Assembly (NCBI RefSeq): GCF_015475875.1
Contig: NZ_JADKYM010000020.1
Span: forward strand, 1 to 53,737
Length of the DNA: 53,737 bases
Direction: 5' to 3'
Source of the DNA: Sphingopyxis solisilvae
Lineage (GTDB): Bacteria; Pseudomonadota; Alphaproteobacteria; Sphingomonadales; Sphingomonadaceae
Both the position numbers and the translations under genes were made by a program. This document shows positions 37,732-53,737 of this stretch, one piece after another (the first letter of the stretch is position 1; each line of letters begins with the position of its first letter). The notes beneath the pieces are model-generated. The model had not been told where the DNA came from. It did not search any database and saw only the letters and a program-made list of their open reading frames with translations.

Positions 37732-39320
37732 CCGCGCTCAACCCCGGCGGCTGGCGCCCCGAAATGACCGCCGCGGGCGGTGCCGATGATAACACGACCT
37801 TCACCGGCAACCGCGCGCTGATGCTCGAGGAAGCGCTGATCTTCGAGATCGGCTCGACCGCGACGACGGGGGTCGATTTCGACGAAGCCGCACCCGCCGC
37901 CGATCTCGGCGCGCTGGCGCGCACCGCGCCGATCGGGCTGCCGGGGCTCAGCGAAGCCGAAACGGTGCGTCACTATACGCGCCTGTCTCGCCAGAATTAC
38001 GCGATCGACCTTGGCCTGTTCCCGCTCGGTAGCTGCACGATGAAGCACAACCCGCGCCTCAACGAAAAGGTCGCGCGCATGCCCGGCTTTGCCGACGCGC
38101 ACCCGTTGCAGCCGCAGGAGACGGTGCAGGGCGCCTATGCGGTGATCCACGAACTCGCCGAATGGCTGATCACGCTCACCGGCATGCACAGCGTCGCGAT
38201 GTCGCCCAAGGCGGGCGCGCACGGCGAGCTGTGCGGGATCCTCTGCATCAAGGCGGCATTGGAAGCGCGCGGCGAGGACCGCCGCGTCATTCTGGTCCCT
38301 GAAAGCGCGCACGGCACCAATCCCGCGACTGCCGCCTTTGCGGGCTTTACCGTTGAGGATATTCCGGCCACCGAGGCAGGACGCGTCAACCTCGAAGCAC
38401 TGAAGGCGCGGCTTGGTCCCGATGTCGCGGGGGTGATGATCACCAACCCGAACACCTGCGGGTTGTTCGAGCGCGACATGAAAGCGATTTCGGACGCGGT
38501 CCACGCCGCGGGCGGCTATGTCTATTGCGACGGCGCCAATTTCAACGCGATCGTCGGCCGGGTGCGCCCCGGCGACCTTGGCGTCGATGCGATGCACATC
38601 AACCTGCACAAGACCTTTTCGACCCCGCATGGCGGCGGCGGTCCGGGTTCGGGTCCGGTGGTGCTGTCCGAAGCGCTAGCGCCCTTCGCGCCTTTGCCCT
38701 TCGTGACCAAACACGCCGAAGGCTTTCGCCTGATCGAAGAAGAAAGCGCGGGCGAGGATCATCCGCAGACTTTTGGCCGCATGACCGCTTTCCACGGCCA
38801 GATGGGCATGTTCACCCGCGCGCTGACCTATATCCTCAGCCACGGCGCCGACGGCCTGAAGCAGGTCGCCGAGGATGCGGTGCTCAACGCGAACTATGTC
38901 CTGCGCAGCCTGGAGGGCGTGCTCGACGCGCCGTTCGCGGCGTCCGGTCCGTGCATGCACGAGGCACTGTTCAGCGACAAAGGCCTCGCGGAGGGCTTCT
39001 CGACGCTCGACATCGCCAAGGGGCTGATCGACGAAGGTTATCATCCGATGACGGTCTATTTCCCGCTCGTCGTTCACGGCGCGATGCTCGTCGAGCCGAC
39101 CGAGACCGAGAGCAAGGCGGCGCTCGACCAGTTTATCGGCGCGCTGCGCAGCGTCGCGATGCGCGCCAAGAACGGCGACCCGGCGCTCAAATCGGCACCG
39201 CACTTTGCGCCGCGCGCGCGGCTTGATGAGACGGGCGCAGCGCGCAAGCCGATCCTGGCGTGGAACGAGCCCGCCGCTGCACCCGGCACACCGTCGCTGA
39301 GCGAGATCGGCGGCAGTTGA
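37728..39320 (+). CDS. gcvPB: Glycine dehydrogenase (decarboxylating) subunit 2
   Basis: C-terminal half of the split P protein, holding the cofactor. In this 530-residue subunit the PLP lysine is Lys295 in [17 protein letters not shown]. Other family segments are [35 protein letters not shown], and [16 protein letters not shown]. The gcvL gene (dihydrolipoamide dehydrogenase) is not in the window. The start overlaps gcvPA by 4 nt; the next gene, read from TTG, overlaps its end by 4 nt. Confidence 0.97.
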   Translation: MTALNPGGWRPEMTAAGGADDNTTFTGNRALMLEEALIFEIGSTATTGVDFDEAAPAADLGALARTAPIGLPGLSEAETVRHYTRLSRQNYAIDLGLFPLGSCTMKHNPRLNEKVARMPGFADAHPLQPQETVQGAYAVIHELAEWLITLTGMHSVAMSPKAGAHGELCGILCIKAALEARGEDRRVILVPESAHGTNPATAAFAGFTVEDIPATEAGRVNLEALKARLGPDVAGVMITNPNTCGLFERDMKAISDAVHAAGGYVYCDGANFNAIVGRVRPGDLGVDAMHINLHKTFSTPHGGGGPGSGPVVLSEALAPFAPLPFVTKHAEGFRLIEEESAGEDHPQTFGRMTAFHGQMGMFTRALTYILSHGADGLKQVAEDAVLNANYVLRSLEGVLDAPFAASGPCMHEALFSDKGLAEGFSTLDIAKGLIDEGYHPMTVYFPLVVHGAMLVEPTETESKAALDQFIGALRSVAMRAKNGDPALKSAPHFAPRARLDETGAARKPILAWNEPAAAPGTPSLSEIGGS

Positions 39321-39655
39321 GCGAAAACGGCGACAGCGGCGCGAAACGCTCGGCGGCGGGCTGCCTTGCAGGCGGAGCGTTGTTTGCAGTCGTCTTCGTC
39401 GCCGTCTGGCTCGCCGCGATCACGCTCTACGGGCTGGTCGTCGAGCAGTGGGAGTTGATCGCGGTGCGCCGCGAGTTCAGCTACGGCTGGGCGTTTCTCT
39501 ACGCGCCGTTAATCGCATTAGGGATGGGCCTCTCCGCGGCCTTTTCCGCAACGCGACGCCTGCCGGCGGCGCGGGTGACGTTGCTGATCGTGACGACCAG
39601 ACTGGTTGCGCTTTTCGGCGGCATCGTGCTGTTCGGACTTGGCGGGTTGATCTAG
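39317..39655 (+). CDS. Small membrane protein, TTG start, unknown function
   Basis: 112 residues if it starts at the TTG (39317) overlapping the gcvPB stop. It has about three hydrophobic segments (CLAGGALFAVVFVAVWLAAI, FLYAPLIALGMGLSAAFS, LVALFGGIVLFGLGGL) and a short charged stretch RREFSYGW between the first two. No known family. The TTG is chosen because the alternative in-frame starts would overlap gcvPB by far more, and coupling by 4 nt is the local rule. Confidence 0.6.
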   Translation: MSENGDSGAKRSAAGCLAGGALFAVVFVAVWLAAITLYGLVVEQWELIAVRREFSYGWAFLYAPLIALGMGLSAAFSATRRLPAARVTLLIVTTRLVALFGGIVLFGLGGLI

Positions 39656-39687
39656 CGCTGGCACAAGGCTTGAACGGGGGAGGGGCA

Positions 39688-40341
39688 ATGACCAGCGGAC
39701 AGGAGCGGCTCGACGCGTTCACCGACGCGGCCTTTGCCTTTGCGGTTACACTCATGGTCGCGGGTACCGGCGGCATGGCGCCCGACTATCGCCAACTCGA
39801 AGCCGCGATAGCCGGGGCGCCGAGTTTTGCCATTGCTTTTGCGATCATCGCGATGTTCTGGCTGGCGCATGTTCGGGCGCGGCGGATGGTCGGCGATGGC
39901 GACTGGCGGTTCCTGCTGCTCACCCTCGCGCTCGTCTTCACCGTCCTGCTCTATGTTCATCCGCTGCGCGCGATGGCAGCAAGCTTTGCGGCGTTCATTG
40001 CCGGACGGGCCGACGACTATGACGGTCGGCTGGGGCAGATGTTCGCGCTCTATGGCGCGGGTTTCATCCTGATGTCGCTGTTGACCGCGGGCCTGTTCGC
40101 CGCGGCTCGCCGTAATCCGCTGATGGACGCGCAGGGGCATCGCGAGGCCTTTGGCCAGATCATCATCTGGCTGATCCTAGGCGCGACGGGGTTGGTTTCC
40201 ACCGTCATGACCTTTTTTCGCGTGACGGTGCCGCTTGCGCCGATGGTGTATGCGACGCTGCCGATCAGCATCGGCATTTTTGCGTCGCGCTATCGCTGGA
40301 CCGAACCCGCCGCGACGACAGCCGAAGAGGAGCAAACATGA
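39688..40341 (+). CDS. TMEM175/DUF1211-family potassium channel-like protein
   Basis: 217 residues, about six hydrophobic segments. It starts with [18 protein letters not shown], which carries the RxxxFxDAxFAxAxTL pattern of bacterial TMEM175 channels; that conserved N-terminal helix lines the pore in characterised members. Bacterial members usually act as tetramers of such subunits. The GGGAGGGGCA just before the ATG at 39688 is a good ribosome binding site. The next gene overlaps its stop by 4 nt. Channel activity is inferred from family only. Confidence 0.8.
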   Translation: MTSGQERLDAFTDAAFAFAVTLMVAGTGGMAPDYRQLEAAIAGAPSFAIAFAIIAMFWLAHVRARRMVGDGDWRFLLLTLALVFTVLLYVHPLRAMAASFAAFIAGRADDYDGRLGQMFALYGAGFILMSLLTAGLFAAARRNPLMDAQGHREAFGQIIIWLILGATGLVSTVMTFFRVTVPLAPMVYATLPISIGIFASRYRWTEPAATTAEEEQT

Positions 40342-40784
40342 CCTGGGATACGATCTTTCTGCTCGTCAACTACTGGGCTTTCGCTGGCTGGATCGCGCTG
40401 GCGTTTTTGCCGCGCGATCCGAAAATTCTCGCTGTAATCCTCTACGCCGGGGTGTTCCTGCTCTGCCTTGCTTACACGGTGATGATCGTCGGCTTCCTGA
40501 GCGGCGGGATCGATCCGGGCGGCCCGGGGGGTGGCGACTTCACGACGCTGGCGGGTGTGATGAAGCTGTTCGACAGCCCCGGCGGCGCGACATTGGGGTG
40601 GACGCATTATCTGGCGTTCGACCTGTTCACCGGCATGTGGATCGCGCGCGACGCCGACCAGAAGGGGTTCAGCCGCGTCATGCAATTCCCGTTCCTGCTC
40701 CTGACCCTGCTGGTCGGGCCGGTCGGGCTGCTGGCCTGGCTGATCGTCCGCGACCGCCGCGCGCGGGCACAGGCCAAGCGTTGA
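40338..40784 (+). CDS. ABA4-like (DUF4281) membrane protein
   Basis: 148 residues. Four hydrophobic segments, beginning [21 protein letters not shown], with the family-typical [20 protein letters not shown] and [20 protein letters not shown]. Plant ABA4 is needed for neoxanthin formation from violaxanthin; the bacterial members' role is not known, so a link to carotenoid metabolism here is only a possibility. It overlaps the TMEM175-like gene by 4 nt and the methyltransferase gene by 1 nt. Confidence 0.78.
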   Translation: MTWDTIFLLVNYWAFAGWIALAFLPRDPKILAVILYAGVFLLCLAYTVMIVGFLSGGIDPGGPGGGDFTTLAGVMKLFDSPGGATLGWTHYLAFDLFTGMWIARDADQKGFSRVMQFPFLLLTLLVGPVGLLAWLIVRDRRARAQAKR

Positions 40785-41428
40785 TGGCGTCATCGCCGCC
40801 GTGGATGCCCGGCGACGGCGACGGCGACCACGACAACAAGCGCCATGCCCCGGCGACGCTGCGCAACCGCGACGCGATCGCCGCGGTTCTAGCCGAATGG
40901 CTACCAGCGACGGGCACGGTGCTGGAGGTCGCGAGCGGATCGGGCGAGCATGTGGTCCATTTTGCCGCGGCCTTTCCCGCGCTGCACTGGCAGCCGAGCG
41001 ATCCCGATCCCGCGGGACTGGTGTCGATCGCCGCCTGGAGCGCCGATTCCGACCTGGCGAATATCGCGGCGCCGCTGGCGCTCGACGCGGCGGCGGCGGA
41101 CTGGCCGATCGACCGTGCCGACGCCATATTGTGCATCAACATGGTGCATATCAGCCCGTGGGCGGCGACGCTGGGGCTGTTGGCGGGCGCGGCGCGATTG
41201 CTGGCGCCCGGTGCGCCGTTGATCCTCTATGGACCCTATGTCGAGCCCGACGTGCCGACGGCCGAGAGCAACCTGGCGTTCGACGCCAGCCTGCGCGCAC
41301 GCGATCCGGTGTGGGGGCTGCGCGATCTCAATGCCGTCAAGGCAGCGGCAGCCGCCTCCGGACTGACCTTCACCGAACGCCGCGCGATGCCCGCCAACAA
41401 CCTGATGCTGCTATTCCGCCCGACCTGA
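40784..41428 (+). CDS. DUF938 family SAM-dependent methyltransferase
   Basis: 214 residues. After [22 protein letters not shown] comes the SAM-binding motif [20 protein letters not shown] and, further on, [19 protein letters not shown]. This pattern is that of DUF938 (METTL26-type) proteins, which are predicted methyltransferases with unknown substrates. It starts 1 nt inside the ABA4-like gene stop and ends the run of coupled genes that began at gcvT. Confidence 0.85.
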   Translation: MASSPPWMPGDGDGDHDNKRHAPATLRNRDAIAAVLAEWLPATGTVLEVASGSGEHVVHFAAAFPALHWQPSDPDPAGLVSIAAWSADSDLANIAAPLALDAAAADWPIDRADAILCINMVHISPWAATLGLLAGAARLLAPGAPLILYGPYVEPDVPTAESNLAFDASLRARDPVWGLRDLNAVKAAAAASGLTFTERRAMPANNLMLLFRPT

Positions 41429-41529
41429 CGTTGCTGACAGGGTTGTCGATACGCGCTTTACCTGTTGCCTGCAGCCGCTAGCCTTTCCCCGATTGCGCAC
41501 AGAAGATGCGATTCGAGGAGAGAGAGCCC

Positions 41530-43089
41530 ATGGCCCGCGACGTTTCGGAGCTGTTTACGTTCGACGAATTCCTGACCCATTGGGCAGACGAACGTCCCGA
41601 TCGCATTGCGCTTCGCGAAGAAGACCGTGTTTATAGCTATGCCGAGCTCGACGAAGCGACCGCGAAGGTCGCCTCGGCGTTGCTCGCCGCGGGGCTGACC
41701 AAGGGCGACCGGATCGCGTGGATCGGCAAGAACAGCGACCTTTATTTCATCCTCTTCTATGGCGCGGCGCGCGCCGGGATCGTGATGGCGCCGGTCGGCT
41801 GGCGGCTGTCGCCCGCCGAATGGGCGTTCATCGTCAACGATACGCAGGCAAAGATGGTGTTCGCGGGGCCGGGGTTCGAGACGCTGGGCGACCAGCTCGC
41901 CGGCAAGCTTGACCACGCCCCGCGGATCATCGACGCCGCCGCAGCGCGCGCGATGATCGACGCGGCGGCGCGGACGGCGTTCGCACCATCGGGCGCGCAT
42001 GATGCCGTGCTGCAGCTCTACACGTCGGGCACGACCGGCAATCCCAAAGGCGCGGTGCTGTCGAACCATAATCTGTTCGCGCTGCGCAAACATTCGAGCA
42101 CGCTCGACATGCCCTATACCAAGTGGGAGGATGACGAGGCGGTGCTGGTCGCGATGCCCTGCGCGCATATCGGCGGCACCGGGCTCGGCATCATGGCGCT
42201 CGCGGCGGGGCTGCCCGGCATCATCCTGGCCGAATTCAACCCCGACGGCGTGTTCGACGCGGTCGAGCAGCATGGCGTGACGCGTTTCTTCATGGTGCCG
42301 GCGGCGCTACAATTCCTGCTGATGCACCCGCGCTGCGCGACGGTCGATTACAGCCGCCTGAAATATATCCTCTATGGCGCCGCGCCGATCCCGCTCGAAC
42401 TGCTGCGCCAGTGCATCCAGATGTTCGGGGCGCAGTTCATCCAAGCCTATGGGATGACCGAAACCACCGGCACCATTTCGATGCTGCCGCCCGAGGATCA
42501 TGATCCCGCGGGCAACAAGCGGATGCGGTCGGCGGGCAAGCCGCTGCCGGGGGTCGAGATCAAGATCCTTGGCCCCGATGGCGACGAAATGCCGGTGGGC
42601 GAGGTGGGTGAAGTCGTAACCCGCTCGTCGAACAACATGCTGGGGTATTGGAACCTGCCCGACGCGACGGCGAAGACGGTCGATGCCGGCGGCTGGATCC
42701 GCACCGGCGACGCGGGCTATATGGACGAGGACGGCTATCTGTTCATCCATGACCGGATGAAGGACATGATCATTTCGGGCGGCGAGAATATCTATCCCGC
42801 CGAGGTCGAGAGCGCGATCTTTGGCCACCCGGCGGTGCAGGAGGTCGCGGTGTTCGGCATCCCCGACGACAAATGGGGCGAGACGGTGAAGGCGGTGTGC
42901 GTCGCCAAGCCCGGGATGACGATCGACGAAGCCGACATCATCGCCTGGGCGCGCGAACGCATCGCGCCGTTCAAATGCCCGCGCAGCGTCGATGTGATCG
43001 ACGCGCTGCCGCGCAACGCGAGCGGCAAGATTTTGCGCAAGGATTTGCGGGCGCCTTATTGGGCGGGGTACGCGCGGATGGTGAATTGA
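41530..43089 (+). CDS. Acyl-CoA synthetase (AMP-dependent synthetase/ligase)
   Basis: Activates a carboxylic acid to acyl-AMP and then to an acyl-CoA. The 519-residue protein shows the P-loop LYTSGTTGNPKGAVLSNHN, the YGMTETTG motif, TGDAGYMDEDGY, RMKDMIISGGENIYP and the C-terminal catalytic lysine region LPRNASGKILRKDLR. It resembles medium- to long-chain fatty acid:CoA ligases. The start ATG at 41530 follows GAGGAGAGAG; an in-frame ATG at 41506 would add 8 residues. The substrate cannot be read from sequence. It is convergent with the next gene. Confidence 0.93.
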   Translation: MARDVSELFTFDEFLTHWADERPDRIALREEDRVYSYAELDEATAKVASALLAAGLTKGDRIAWIGKNSDLYFILFYGAARAGIVMAPVGWRLSPAEWAFIVNDTQAKMVFAGPGFETLGDQLAGKLDHAPRIIDAAAARAMIDAAARTAFAPSGAHDAVLQLYTSGTTGNPKGAVLSNHNLFALRKHSSTLDMPYTKWEDDEAVLVAMPCAHIGGTGLGIMALAAGLPGIILAEFNPDGVFDAVEQHGVTRFFMVPAALQFLLMHPRCATVDYSRLKYILYGAAPIPLELLRQCIQMFGAQFIQAYGMTETTGTISMLPPEDHDPAGNKRMRSAGKPLPGVEIKILGPDGDEMPVGEVGEVVTRSSNNMLGYWNLPDATAKTVDAGGWIRTGDAGYMDEDGYLFIHDRMKDMIISGGENIYPAEVESAIFGHPAVQEVAVFGIPDDKWGETVKAVCVAKPGMTIDEADIIAWARERIAPFKCPRSVDVIDALPRNASGKILRKDLRAPYWAGYARMVN

Positions 43090-43119
43090 CGCCGCGCGGT
43101 GATTGAAAGCGGCCACGGG

Positions 43120-43151
43120 AAAGGGCGCGGAAGCCAACTCCCGCGCCCTTT
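43120..43151 (+). terminator. Terminator between convergent genes
   Basis: AAAGGGCGCGG (43120-43130) pairs perfectly with CCGCGCCCTTT (43141-43151), loop of 10 nt, followed on the plus strand by GTTTGTC. It sits 30 nt after the acyl-CoA synthetase stop and 21 nt before the opposite gene's stop. It looks functional for the plus strand and may act in both directions. Confidence 0.7.
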
Positions 43152-43172
43152 GTTTGTCAGCCGATCACTAGT

Positions 43173-43778
43173 TTAGTTCGCCGGCGTGCCCGGCGTCTCC
43201 GTTTCAGCCTCGGCCGTCGCGCCCGGCTGCGACGTCGCGGCGGCAGTGGCCTGCGCAACCGCAGCGGCGAATTGTTCGGCGGTGAAGCTGGTTGCAAGCC
43301 CCGACTGGCCGACGAAGAAGGCGTTGCGCGGCAGTTTGACGTCGCCGTCGGACGTGGTCAGCACGACGCCATCGGCCTCGGCGAGCTTCACCTTGCCGAC
43401 AATCGCCGATCCGTGGGCGCTGCGGACGTCGGCACCCGGCTGAAGCGCGGCAGCCAGCTTGGCATCGCTGCCCGCGGCGGCTTGATCGACCGCGGCAACG
43501 ACCTGCGCCTTGGTGGCGCCGATGGTCGGGCCCTTTTCCAGCTGGGCAAAGGCATTGCTGGGCAGCGTCACCTGCTTGCCAGCGCCAAGGTCGACGACGA
43601 CGTTGGCGTCCTGGGTGGCCGTGACAGTGCCGAGTTCGGCGCCCTCCGAATCAAAAACCTTGGTACCCGCCGACAGTTCGACGGTCGCCGTCGCGGCATC
43701 CTGCGCAATTGCGGGAGCGGCGACAATCGCGGCCGCGCCAAGCGAAAGGGAAGCGATCAAGCCAGTAAATTTGCGCAT
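43173..43778 (-). CDS. Secreted protein with two PRC-barrel-like repeats
   Basis: 201 residues. Signal peptide MRKFTGLIASLSLGAAAIVAAPAIAQ. The mature part appears to be an internal tandem repeat: GTKVFDSEGAELGTV, VVVDLGAGKQVTLPSNAFAQ and then TKAQVVAAVDQAAAG in the first copy; GADVRSAHGSAIVGKV, VVLTTSDGDVKLPRNAFFVG and then TAEQFAAAVAQATA in the second. The C-terminal 20 residues are Pro/Thr/Ala-rich. GGAGA lies 9-13 nt before the ATG at 43778. Repeats of this shape resemble small beta-barrel (PRC-like) domains. The function is unknown. Confidence 0.75.
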   Translation of the reverse strand: MRKFTGLIASLSLGAAAIVAAPAIAQDAATATVELSAGTKVFDSEGAELGTVTATQDANVVVDLGAGKQVTLPSNAFAQLEKGPTIGATKAQVVAAVDQAAAGSDAKLAAALQPGADVRSAHGSAIVGKVKLAEADGVVLTTSDGDVKLPRNAFFVGQSGLATSFTAEQFAAAVAQATAAATSQPGATAEAETETPGTPAN

Positions 43779-44020
43779 TATTGTGGTCTCCTTGAGGATG
43801 ATAAATGGAACATTCCTCCATCGAACGCGCGTCGGGCCGCAAAAGCCGCCCACGTGCTGACGAGCCGTGCCCAAGCAGCGACAAGTAGAGGAAATAGTGG
43901 ATCACAGCCGCTAAATCGGCATGGCGAACGTCATTGCCGTTCGTGTGTCATGCCCTTTGGCCAGGAGCGATTTGCTGTTAGGTTGCGCGCGGCGGATGAA
44001 CGGGCCGAAGGGAGCGCGCG

Positions 44021-44689
44021 ATGGAGTCGGACGAATCAGGAATTGCGCGGCGCATGTTGATCGCCGGAGTGGTTGGTGTGGCGGCGCTGGCGCAGGCGCC
44101 TTGGGCGCTCGCAAGACTGCCGAGCGGCGGCGTCAAGGGGCTGATTGGCGGTGCTTCCGATGGTGCCCTCGACAAGCTGGCGGTGCCGGGTGCCTTTTAC
44201 CGCGATGCCGCGGTGCGTATCCTGTTGCCGGGTGCGGGTGGCAAGGCGGCGTCAAAGCTGTTCGGCATGGGCGACAGACTGGGGCTGACCACCAATTTGA
44301 CCAAAAGCCTGAACGATGCCGGGGGGCGGGCGGCGGGCGAGGCAAAGCCGATTTTTCGGTCGGCAATCGACGATCTGCGCTGGAGCGATGCGCCCGCCCT
44401 GGTGGGGAAGAAAGACGGCGCAACGCGATATTTGCAGTCGAGCGCGGGCGACACCTTGTTCGGCAAGCTGTCCCCGCTCGTCGGTTCGGCACTGGCGGAC
44501 GTGGGAGCGTTTCGCCAGCTCGACCAGCTTTCGCAAAGCAATCCCATGCTGGCGGGCGCCGGCCTGTCGCGCGACGGGTTGTCGCGATCAGTGACCGAGC
44601 AGGCATTGAAGGGGATATTTCACTATATGGCGGGGGAGGAGGCGGCGCTGCGTAAAAATCCGGCGGGGCTGCTGAAGGGTATTTTCTGA
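44021..44689 (+). CDS. DUF4197 family protein
   Basis: 222 residues. N-terminal hydrophobic segment (MLIAGVVGVAALAQAPWALA) that is likely a signal peptide or anchor. The rest matches DUF4197: LDKLAVPGAFYRDAAVRILLPG, AKPIFRSAIDDLRWSDAPAL, and ATRYLQSSAGDTLFGKLSPL followed by ADVGAFRQLDQLS. The family has no known role. GGGAGC lies 7 nt before the ATG. The gene is 464 nt upstream of rpoB and separated from it by palindromes and an apparent promoter. Confidence 0.82.
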   Translation: MESDESGIARRMLIAGVVGVAALAQAPWALARLPSGGVKGLIGGASDGALDKLAVPGAFYRDAAVRILLPGAGGKAASKLFGMGDRLGLTTNLTKSLNDAGGRAAGEAKPIFRSAIDDLRWSDAPALVGKKDGATRYLQSSAGDTLFGKLSPLVGSALADVGAFRQLDQLSQSNPMLAGAGLSRDGLSRSVTEQALKGIFHYMAGEEAALRKNPAGLLKGIF

Positions 44690-44947
44690 GCCGCGGATCG
44701 GGCGGCGTCGATGGATCGGGGTGGCTGCAAAGGGTCGATAGTGGACGTTTCCTCTCCCCTCCCGCAGGCGGGAGGGGTTGGGGGTGGGCGACGACGTTGA
44801 GAAGGCCCACCCCGCTGCGACTAACGAACAAGTTCGTAAGTCTCGCTGCCCCTCCCGCTTGCGGGAGGGGAAATCAGCTCGCAACCGGGATGGCCGCTCC
44901 CAGCCCCAAAACCGTCTCTCAGAACGCGGCATTTTGCGATCGGCCCG
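44690..44947. repeat. Cluster of palindromes upstream of rpoB
   Basis: CCCCTCCCG (44756-44764) pairs with CGGGAGGGG (44769-44777). GGGGTGGGC (44781-44789) pairs exactly with GCCCACCCC (44805-44813). ACGAAC (44824-44829) pairs with GTTCGT (44832-44837). CCCCTCCCGC (44849-44858) pairs perfectly with GCGGGAGGGG (44861-44870). The first and last hairpins have nearly the same sequence, so the 115-nt block looks like a composite REP-type element. Nothing gene-like is seen from 44690 to 44755 or 44871 to 44947. Confidence 0.8.
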
Positions 44948-44976
44948 TTGACACTTTGCTCCCCCAAACCTATATC
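44948..44976 (+). promoter_or_regulatory. Sigma70-type promoter of rpoBC
   Basis: TTGACA (44948-44953) and TATATC (44971-44976) are separated by exactly 17 bp. The -35 is a perfect consensus hexamer and the -10 matches at four of six. Transcription should start near 44983, giving a leader of about 170 nt before rpoB that contains a terminator-like hairpin. This is the best promoter match in the window. Confidence 0.75.
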
Positions 44977-45062
44977 GCCGTCACACCCTGTCGTTCGAGA
45001 TAGAGTCCGCCTTGCGCAGCGGATTGTACGAATAGATCGGCGGGGATTACGATACGCGTTGG

Positions 45063-45103
45063 AAAGCTGCGGTAAACCGGTAACGGTTGCCTGCGGCTTT
45101 TTT
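45063..45103 (+). terminator. Terminator-like hairpin in the rpoB leader (candidate attenuator)
   Basis: AAAGCTGCGG (45063-45072) pairs with CTGCGGCTTT (45091-45100) with G-U wobbles. Across a 2x2 internal loop (TA/GC), AACCG (45075-45079) pairs with CGGTT (45084-45088) around a GTAA tetraloop, which is of the GNRA type. A run of six T follows at 45098-45103. Such a structure just 50 nt before the rpoB start would terminate or pause RNA polymerase. Confidence 0.65.
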
Positions 45104-45153
45104 CGCGTCGATGCGCCCGCGATTCGATTTTTTGACAGGCGAGACAATCACTT

Positions 45154-49332
<4,179 letters not shown>

Positions 49333-49344
49333 GATTTTTCCTCA

Positions 49345-49369
49345 CCCCCTTCGCCTGGCGCGAAGGGGG
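49345..49369 (+). repeat. Perfect intercistronic hairpin between rpoB and rpoC
   Basis: CCCCCTTCGC (49345-49354) pairs exactly with GCGAAGGGGG (49360-49369), loop CTGGC. No T-run follows, so it is not a typical terminator. It lies 12 nt after the rpoB stop and 17 nt before rpoC. It could affect processing or the relative amounts of the two subunits. Confidence 0.55.
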
Positions 49370-49386
49370 AAGAGTGGAGCCAGATT

Positions 49387-53670
<4,284 letters not shown>

Positions 53671-53704
53671 GCCTTACTCCCGGCCTTGCGCTGACAGAAA
53701 CGAG

Positions 53705-53737
53705 CCCCGCCGGAGCGATCCGGCGGGGGGTTTTCTT
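53705..53737 (+). terminator. Rho-independent terminator of rpoBC
   Basis: CCCCGCCGG (53705-53713) pairs perfectly with CCGGCGGGG (53720-53728), loop AGCGAT, followed by GG and TTTTCTT at the window edge. It is 34 nt after the rpoC stop, so rpoBC appears to end here rather than continuing into rpsL. Confidence 0.9.

Overview
The window is a gene-dense, high-GC stretch of bacterial chromosome, all housekeeping in character. Protein sequences, the alphaproteobacterial order of the division and cell-wall (dcw) cluster, a split glycine decarboxylase, a meso-diaminopimelate-type MurE and recurrent palindromes of the kind seen in sphingomonads point to Sphingomonadales, probably Sphingopyxis or a close relative. 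The genus is inferred. I saw no tRNA or rRNA gene, CRISPR array, insertion sequence, prophage or plasmid gene.

Layout. (1) 1-1385, minus strand: rpsF-rpsR-rplI (S6, S18, L9) with a structured leader; rplI runs off the left edge. (2) 1382-3771: a divergent pair, an Mpl/MurC-like ligase (minus) and LD-carboxypeptidase (plus), which together would make a peptidoglycan-recycling step; a perfect 27-bp palindrome lies between them. (3) 3817-6093: fabD, fabG and a small secreted protein. (4) 6098-8325: a TonB-dependent receptor with His/Asp/Glu-rich loops and an AT-rich palindrome upstream, suggesting zinc uptake. (5) 8463-10980: a cysteine-synthase-like gene and two uncharacterised membrane-protein genes, overlapping by 3-4 nt. 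(6) 11099-29861: the complete dcw cluster, mraZ-rsmH-ftsL-ftsI-murE-murF-mraY-murD-ftsW-murG-murC-murB-ddl-ftsQ-ftsA-ftsZ, mostly with 1-7 nt overlaps, preceded by four CCC blocks at exact 10-bp spacing that look like MraZ boxes. (7) 29921-33682: a TPR/SPOR protein, a dGTPase-like HD hydrolase and an NAD(P)-binding protein. (8) 33751-41428: a tandem glycine riboswitch, gcvT-gcvH, a glycosyltransferase-like gene, gcvPA-gcvPB, then four small genes (two membrane proteins including a TMEM175-like channel, an ABA4-like protein and a DUF938 methyltransferase). (9) 41530-44689: an acyl-CoA synthetase, a convergent secreted repeat protein and a DUF4197 protein. (10) 44690-53737: a palindrome cluster, a strong sigma70-type promoter, a terminator-like leader hairpin, rpoB, rpoC and a terminator.

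How the genes work together. Lipid supply (fabD, fabG), precursor synthesis (murA-independent steps murC to murG, mraY, ddl), septal synthesis (ftsI, ftsW, ftsL, ftsQ) and the Z ring (ftsA, ftsZ) are collected in one region, and the recycling enzymes LdcA and Mpl sit just outside it. The gcv genes form a glycine-induced unit under the riboswitch.

I did not find a clearly undescribed multi-gene system. The observations most worth checking are regulatory: the rpoB leader hairpin, the putative zinc-responsive receptor, the palindromes in divergent and intra-operon positions, the structured mraZ leader, and the extra genes embedded in the gcv operon.
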